The position numbers were made by a program, and so were the translations under genes. A stretch of DNA of 64,000 nt from Clostridia bacterium (GTDB lineage Bacteria; Bacillota; Clostridia; Oscillospirales; CAG-272). The first letter of the stretch is position 1; each line of letters starts with the position of its first letter. Under the pieces are notes generated by a model. That model did no database searches. It was given only the letters and a program-made list of their open reading frames with translations, and was not told the origin of the DNA. The stretch is from assembly GCA_017403155.1 (NCBI GenBank), contig JAFQOP010000005.1, forward strand, positions 1 to 64,000. The letters run 5' to 3'. This document shows positions 60,037 to 64,000 of this stretch, in pieces.

Positions 60037-62979
60037 CTAGTCCTTTGAGCTCATATACGCGACAATGAGAATTTCATTGTTCTCGCCTATGAATATGATA
60101 CCGAAGTTTGTTCCCGCGTACTCGGCATACGAGAGGCGCACAGCGCCCGAAAATGCGTTGTCAAGCACCTGAGCAAGGCTTGCGGGCAGGCTCACGGAGG
60201 TGAGGGACGAGCAGCCCGAGAAGCACTTCTCCCCTATTATCCTTACTCCCTCGGGGATGCTTATGCTGACGAGAGAGGTGCAGGAATTGAAGGTGGATTG
60301 CGGCAGCTCGGTAATACCCGAGCCGAGTGTGGCACCGAGGAGGGAGGTACATCCGTAGAAGGTGCCCATGCCCATTTTCTCAACCGTGTCGGGCAGGGTT
60401 ACCTTCATAAGTGAGGTGGACTGGTAGAACACGGTGTCACCAAGCTCGCGCACGCCCTCGGGCAATACAAGCTCGGTGATGACGCTCATATATGACAGGG
60501 CGCTGTCCCCGATATACTCGGGAGTGCCCTCAAAGGTAAGCTCACCGAGGGAGGTCATATAAGAAAGAGCACTATCGTGAAGCACCTTACAATCGCGCGG
60601 AACGGTGAATTCACGCAAGGAGGTGCAGTTCATAAACGCGGCAAAGCCGATAGAATAAATGTTTGGATGAAGCTCGAGCCTTGTGAGAGCGGAGCAGCCC
60701 TCGAAGAGCTCGTCCGGGATATCGGTGATAGCGGAGCCGACTCTTGCCCACTCGATGGCAGTGGAGTCCTTGAATATGCCGCGACCCAGCTTGGTAGCGG
60801 CACCGAGATCGGCACGCCTGAGAGAGGTACAGCCCCTGAAGGCTTCATCACCGATTTCGGATGCGCGCGAAAGGTCGAAGGAGGCGAGCGAGGTACATCC
60901 CGAGAATGCCTCGGCACCCACGGTTGCTACCGCGGCAGAGTCTCCGATGCTGACAAGCGCCGTGCAGGAGGCAAACGCCCTATCTCCGATAGAGCCAACC
61001 GTCTCGGGCAGAGATATCGATACAAGTGCGGTACAGCCGACGAATGCCTCAGAGCCAACCGAGGTAAGCGCGTCACCTACTGTCACGCTCTTCAACGCAG
61101 TGTTTCCGAAGCAGACGCCACTCGGCAGGCAGGCTATACCGTTGCCGAAGCGGATAGAGCTCAGCTTCGGATTGCCTGCAAAGGAGTCGCCGCCGAGGGT
61201 GGTAATCCCGTCGGGAAGCTCAACGCGCACAAGTGCCGTCTCGGAGAATGCGGCAAAGCCTATCTCGCGGAGGGACGAGGGGAAGCTGACCGACTTCAGT
61301 GCCGACTTGGCAAAGGCGTAGTCCCCTATCCGCTCCACCCCCTCCGGAATAGCGAAGGAGGTGAGTGAATCACAGCCCGAGAAGGTATAATCCCCGATTT
61401 TCTTTGGCACGGTAAGAAAGCTGACAGAGCTGATGCCGTCACAATCGAAGAATGCGCCCGACCCGAGCTCGGTAAGAGAGGCAGGGAGTGTCAGCGAGGT
61501 AATGGAGCGACATTCCTCAAAGGCATAATCGCCTATATATTCGACCGCGGATTCACCGAGGTTTAGTGTCTTCAGCTTAGTGGCACTCGAGAAGGAGCGC
61601 GCCTCTATTCTCTCAAGCGAGGAGGGGATTACAAGCTCTACGAGGTCATAGGCGCTTGCAAAGGCGGAGCTTATCACCCTTATACCCTCGGGGAGGGTGA
61701 GGCAAACACCGCTCACCCAGCTCTCGCCGCCCGAGCTTACCGTAACGAGCTTTGCGTTTTCGGTTTCTATAAGGGGGCTCGAGGAGGACGGGGTCTGGCG
61801 GACGGGGTTGTACTTTATAAGAATGCCGTCACCGACGACTACAAGCTCATCGGTAAGGGCGGTATAAAATGCTGTTCCGTGGAAGGCGCTGCCACCGATA
61901 TACTCGGTGCCTGCGGGGATATTCACGCTCGCAAGCCTTTTGCTGAAATAGAAGGCACTGTCCCCTATTCTCCTTATGCTGTCGGGAAGGATAACGGAGG
62001 TGAGATTTTCACAGCCGCGGAATGCGTCCTGAGCAATCTCGGTTACGTAGGTGGGAACGGTATACTCGGTGACGGTGGATTTCGGGGGCATTAAAACGAC
62101 TATGCCCTCCTTTTTGTTGACCAGGGCTCCGCCCTCTGAGGTGTAAGTCGCGTTTTCCGCGGCGACGGTTATCTCACCGAGTGCGGCGCAGGCATAGAAG
62201 GCATCCTCGCCGATAGTCGAGAGGCTCTCGCCAAAGGAGAGCGAGCCGAGGCTCCTGCACTCATAGAAGGCTCTCGCACCGACCGACACGACACCCTCCG
62301 TGCCCTCAACCGTCCTGAGAGCCCCGCAATCCTCAAAAATACTCGCTGAGAGCGAGGTGAGGGTGGCGGGAAGGGTGACGGAGGTAAGCGCATCACAGCC
62401 GAGAAATGCTGACTCGCCAATTTCGGTTACTCCGTTCGGCACACTAACCGTCTCAAGGCGGTAGCAATCCGCAAAGGCACCCGCGCCGACTGTCTGTACC
62501 CTCTCGGGGAGGGTCAGATTCTTTATTGAATAGCAATCCCTGAAGGCATAGCGTCCGATGCTTTTCAGCGAGAGGGGCAGGCTCAGGGAGGATATCTCGG
62601 TGCAGCCTTCGAAGGCGCCCTCTCCAATTCTCTCGACAAACATGCCTATGGAAAGCGACTTAATTCTCTCGTTGCCGCAAAGGGCATACGGGGCAATCGA
62701 CGTAACGGCACAGCCGTCAATCGTGCTGGGGATGGCAACGGAAGAGTCGTTGCCTCTGTATGAAAGTATCTCAACTGTGGTATCACTCAAGTAGATATAC
62801 TCAAAATCCTTAGCAAAGAATATCTCCCTCGGCTTTTCCTCGCCGCCTGTGTCATCGCCGGGGGGAATGAGGAATATACAGAGAAGAGTCACCGCAACAA
62901 TAAGCAACAGGGTGGATATTATGATTATAGCGCCCTTTCGGCTGAGTCTCTTTTTGCTATTCTCGCTTTTCTTCTCCAT
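60037..62979 (-). CDS. BspA-type leucine-rich-repeat surface protein
   Basis: The 980-residue protein has an N-terminal cytoplasmic basic stretch and one membrane helix (KGAIIIISTLLLIVAVTLLCIFLIP), then nearly 40 LRR_5/BspA repeats of about 23 residues with the core I-G-x-x-A-F-x-x-C-x-x-L-x-x-V-x-L-P (for example IGDYAFEECRSITSLTLPASL). It is anchored with the repeats outside. Such proteins are used in adhesion or binding by gut and oral bacteria. There is no cell-wall sorting signal. It is the first gene of the LRR-HPrK-like-tyrosine kinase operon. Confidence 0.9.
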   Translation of the reverse strand: MEKKSENSKKRLSRKGAIIIISTLLLIVAVTLLCIFLIPPGDDTGGEEKPREIFFAKDFEYIYLSDTTVEILSYRGNDSSVAIPSTIDGCAVTSIAPYALCGNERIKSLSIGMFVERIGEGAFEGCTEISSLSLPLSLKSIGRYAFRDCYSIKNLTLPERVQTVGAGAFADCYRLETVSVPNGVTEIGESAFLGCDALTSVTLPATLTSLSASIFEDCGALRTVEGTEGVVSVGARAFYECRSLGSLSFGESLSTIGEDAFYACAALGEITVAAENATYTSEGGALVNKKEGIVVLMPPKSTVTEYTVPTYVTEIAQDAFRGCENLTSVILPDSIRRIGDSAFYFSKRLASVNIPAGTEYIGGSAFHGTAFYTALTDELVVVGDGILIKYNPVRQTPSSSSPLIETENAKLVTVSSGGESWVSGVCLTLPEGIRVISSAFASAYDLVELVIPSSLERIEARSFSSATKLKTLNLGESAVEYIGDYAFEECRSITSLTLPASLTELGSGAFFDCDGISSVSFLTVPKKIGDYTFSGCDSLTSFAIPEGVERIGDYAFAKSALKSVSFPSSLREIGFAAFSETALVRVELPDGITTLGGDSFAGNPKLSSIRFGNGIACLPSGVCFGNTALKSVTVGDALTSVGSEAFVGCTALVSISLPETVGSIGDRAFASCTALVSIGDSAAVATVGAEAFSGCTSLASFDLSRASEIGDEAFRGCTSLRRADLGAATKLGRGIFKDSTAIEWARVGSAITDIPDELFEGCSALTRLELHPNIYSIGFAAFMNCTSLREFTVPRDCKVLHDSALSYMTSLGELTFEGTPEYIGDSALSYMSVITELVLPEGVRELGDTVFYQSTSLMKVTLPDTVEKMGMGTFYGCTSLLGATLGSGITELPQSTFNSCTSLVSISIPEGVRIIGEKCFSGCSSLTSVSLPASLAQVLDNAFSGAVRLSYAEYAGTNFGIIFIGENNEILIVAYMSSKD

Positions 62980-63045
62980 TTTCTGCCTCTCCTCTCTCGC
63001 GCGTGAGACGTGCGTATTTATAATTTAATATATTTAACCTTATAA

Positions 63046-63074
63046 ATTATACACCAACCGCACCCTTTTGTCAA
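63046..63074 (-). promoter_or_regulatory. Consensus promoter of envelope operon
   Basis: On minus: TTGACA (63069-63074), a 17-base spacer and TATAAT (63046-63051), both perfect. Confidence 0.88.
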
Positions 63075-63185
63075 TAGCGAGCTTGAAAGGATTCCGAATG
63101 GTGCGGAGAACGGAAAAAGTACTGTATAAAAGTGAGAAAAAATGAAAAGAATAGAAATACGTATTTTTTACAAAGGAGATGCTGA

Positions 63186-64000
63186 ATGAAAAAACAAATT
63201 ATTTGCCTTGTCACACTGCTCTCGCTTGTGATTTGCTCGGTGCTCGCCGTTTCGGCAGAGGCAGGCTTTGGCAGCGGAGTTGCGGTGATGGCAGAGGGGA
63301 CGGAAATTGTCAAGGGGGCGATATCGGGCAGCAAGGTCATTTTTTCCGACCTTGATATAAAGCAGGGGCTTTGTATCACCGATTTTGAAAAAATCGAAAT
63401 CACACAGGCACCCCCGTCGAGCGATGGCACGCTCATGCTTGCAGGGCGCAGGGTCGGTGCAGGAACTGTGATAAAGAGGAAGAACGTTGGCGCGCTCGTC
63501 TTCATTCCCTCGTCGGCAGAGCTTGCCGAGACCGCCTTCTCCTTCAAGACCGATGACTTCGGTGAGGGATGCGAGGTCAGAATGCTGATAAAATTCACGG
63601 AGAAGGTGAATGCGGCACCGAGCACCGGCGAGGAGCTTGCAGAGGCAGGTGCGGTAGTTACCCAACGAGAGATACGCGCATGGGGCAGGATGACGGCAAC
63701 CGACAGCGACTCGGATGCAATCAAGTATATGATAATCAAGTATCCCACAGTCGGCGCGCTTAACGTAATTGACGAGAACACGGGCGAATTTGTTTACACG
63801 CCCCCCGTCGGATACGTCGGAGAGGACAGCTTTACCTACGTGGCTCGCGACGAGTGGGGCAACTTTTCACGCCCTGCCGAGGTAAGGATTGCAGTGAAGG
63901 AGCGTGCCTGCGAGACGGTTTATGCGGACATGACGGATAACCCCGCATACAACGCTGCTGTGACGCTCACCTCTATGGGCGCTGTCGACGGCAGGCTCAT
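63186..64000 (+). CDS. Secreted multidomain protein, N-terminal part (runs off window)
   Basis: Partial: 271 codons are visible. It starts with a signal peptide (MKKQIICLVTLLSLVICSVL, cleaved near VSAEA). An unrecognised beta-rich module follows, then an Ig-like/cadherin-like tandem module with the motif ATDSDSDAIKYMIIKYPTVGALNVID...GEFVYTPPVGYVGEDSFTYVARDEWGN, typical of VCBS/Ig-like repeats in large surface proteins. AAAGGAG (63172-63178) lies eight bases before the ATG. The rest of the protein and its anchoring are outside the window. It is divergent from the LRR operon. Confidence 0.82.
   Translation, partial: MKKQIICLVTLLSLVICSVLAVSAEAGFGSGVAVMAEGTEIVKGAISGSKVIFSDLDIKQGLCITDFEKIEITQAPPSSDGTLMLAGRRVGAGTVIKRKNVGALVFIPSSAELAETAFSFKTDDFGEGCEVRMLIKFTEKVNAAPSTGEELAEAGAVVTQREIRAWGRMTATDSDSDAIKYMIIKYPTVGALNVIDENTGEFVYTPPVGYVGEDSFTYVARDEWGNFSRPAEVRIAVKERACETVYADMTDNPAYNAAVTLTSMGAVDGRL

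Overview
The window reads as a chromosomal segment from an anaerobic, probably gut-dwelling clostridium (Bacillota, Clostridia; most likely uncultured). Signs of this are near-consensus sigma-A promoters with 17-base spacers, AGGAGG-type ribosome binding sites, a SCIFF ranthipeptide locus, a multimeric [FeFe]-hydrogenase operon, a lysine riboswitch ahead of a diaminopimelate-dehydrogenase lysine pathway, and several glycosidases aimed at host-type glycans. No plasmid, phage or insertion-sequence genes were seen. Coding density is high and most convergent gene pairs share one bidirectional hairpin terminator.

Layout. 1-5.4 kb: two copies of an unusual array of short DNA hairpins, a sugar-phosphate isomerase-like gene, a 53-residue orphan protein, a drug/metabolite transporter, divergent XRE and AbrB-type regulators with a shared palindromic operator, and a GNAT-MATE pair. 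5.4-9.7 kb: tRNA-Leu(GAG), a ~170-bp repeat in tandem plus a third partial copy, a long rod-like RNA (6S-like candidate), a surface lipoprotein with a small membrane partner, and a DUF3737 protein. 9.7-12.7 kb (minus): SCIFF peptide, its radical SAM maturase and a translationally coupled PLP decarboxylase. 12.7-17.2 kb (minus): four-gene operon DUF1846, DUF5058 membrane protein, second membrane protein, M20 peptidase. 17.4-20.8 kb: CPBP protease, cytoplasmic GH2, YfcE-like phosphodiesterase. 21-29.3 kb: ten-gene hydrogenase operon with an HndABCD-type enzyme, a sensory hydrogenase homologue and five regulatory or signalling genes. 29.3-37 kb: fucosidase locus (GH95, a tiny peptide, GH29) with a divergent AraC regulator. 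37-47 kb: TIR-domain protein, cysteine synthase, GH20, HD protein and isomerase, heavy-metal-binding protein, CofE-like ligase, Na+-pump beta and gamma-like subunits with pyruvate kinase. 47-51.4 kb (minus): lysine riboswitch-dapA-dapB-ddh-lysA. 51.5-57.6 kb: a second tiny peptide with an RluD-type pseudouridine synthase, then a giant dehydratase-activase protein and a nuclease-like protein. 57.7-63 kb (minus): envelope operon of a leucine-rich-repeat protein, an HPr-kinase-like protein and a bacterial tyrosine kinase. The window ends inside a secreted multidomain protein.

How the genes fit together. The hydrogenase operon would dispose of fermentation electrons as H2 using NADH and ferredoxin, with an on-board H2 or redox sensor and signalling proteins. 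GH95/GH29/GH20/GH2 would strip fucose, hexosamine and galactose from host or dietary glycans. OadB and the OadG-like protein would belong to a Na+-pumping decarboxylase whose alpha subunit lies elsewhere.

The least explained items are the GNA-loop hairpin arrays, the two tiny peptides that align without gaps (Y..P..E[IV][IV]......D[IV]I.TS), the TIR protein, the OadG-like protein with Cys/Asp repeats, and the DUF1846-DUF5058 operon. All calls come from reading the sequence; no database search was possible.
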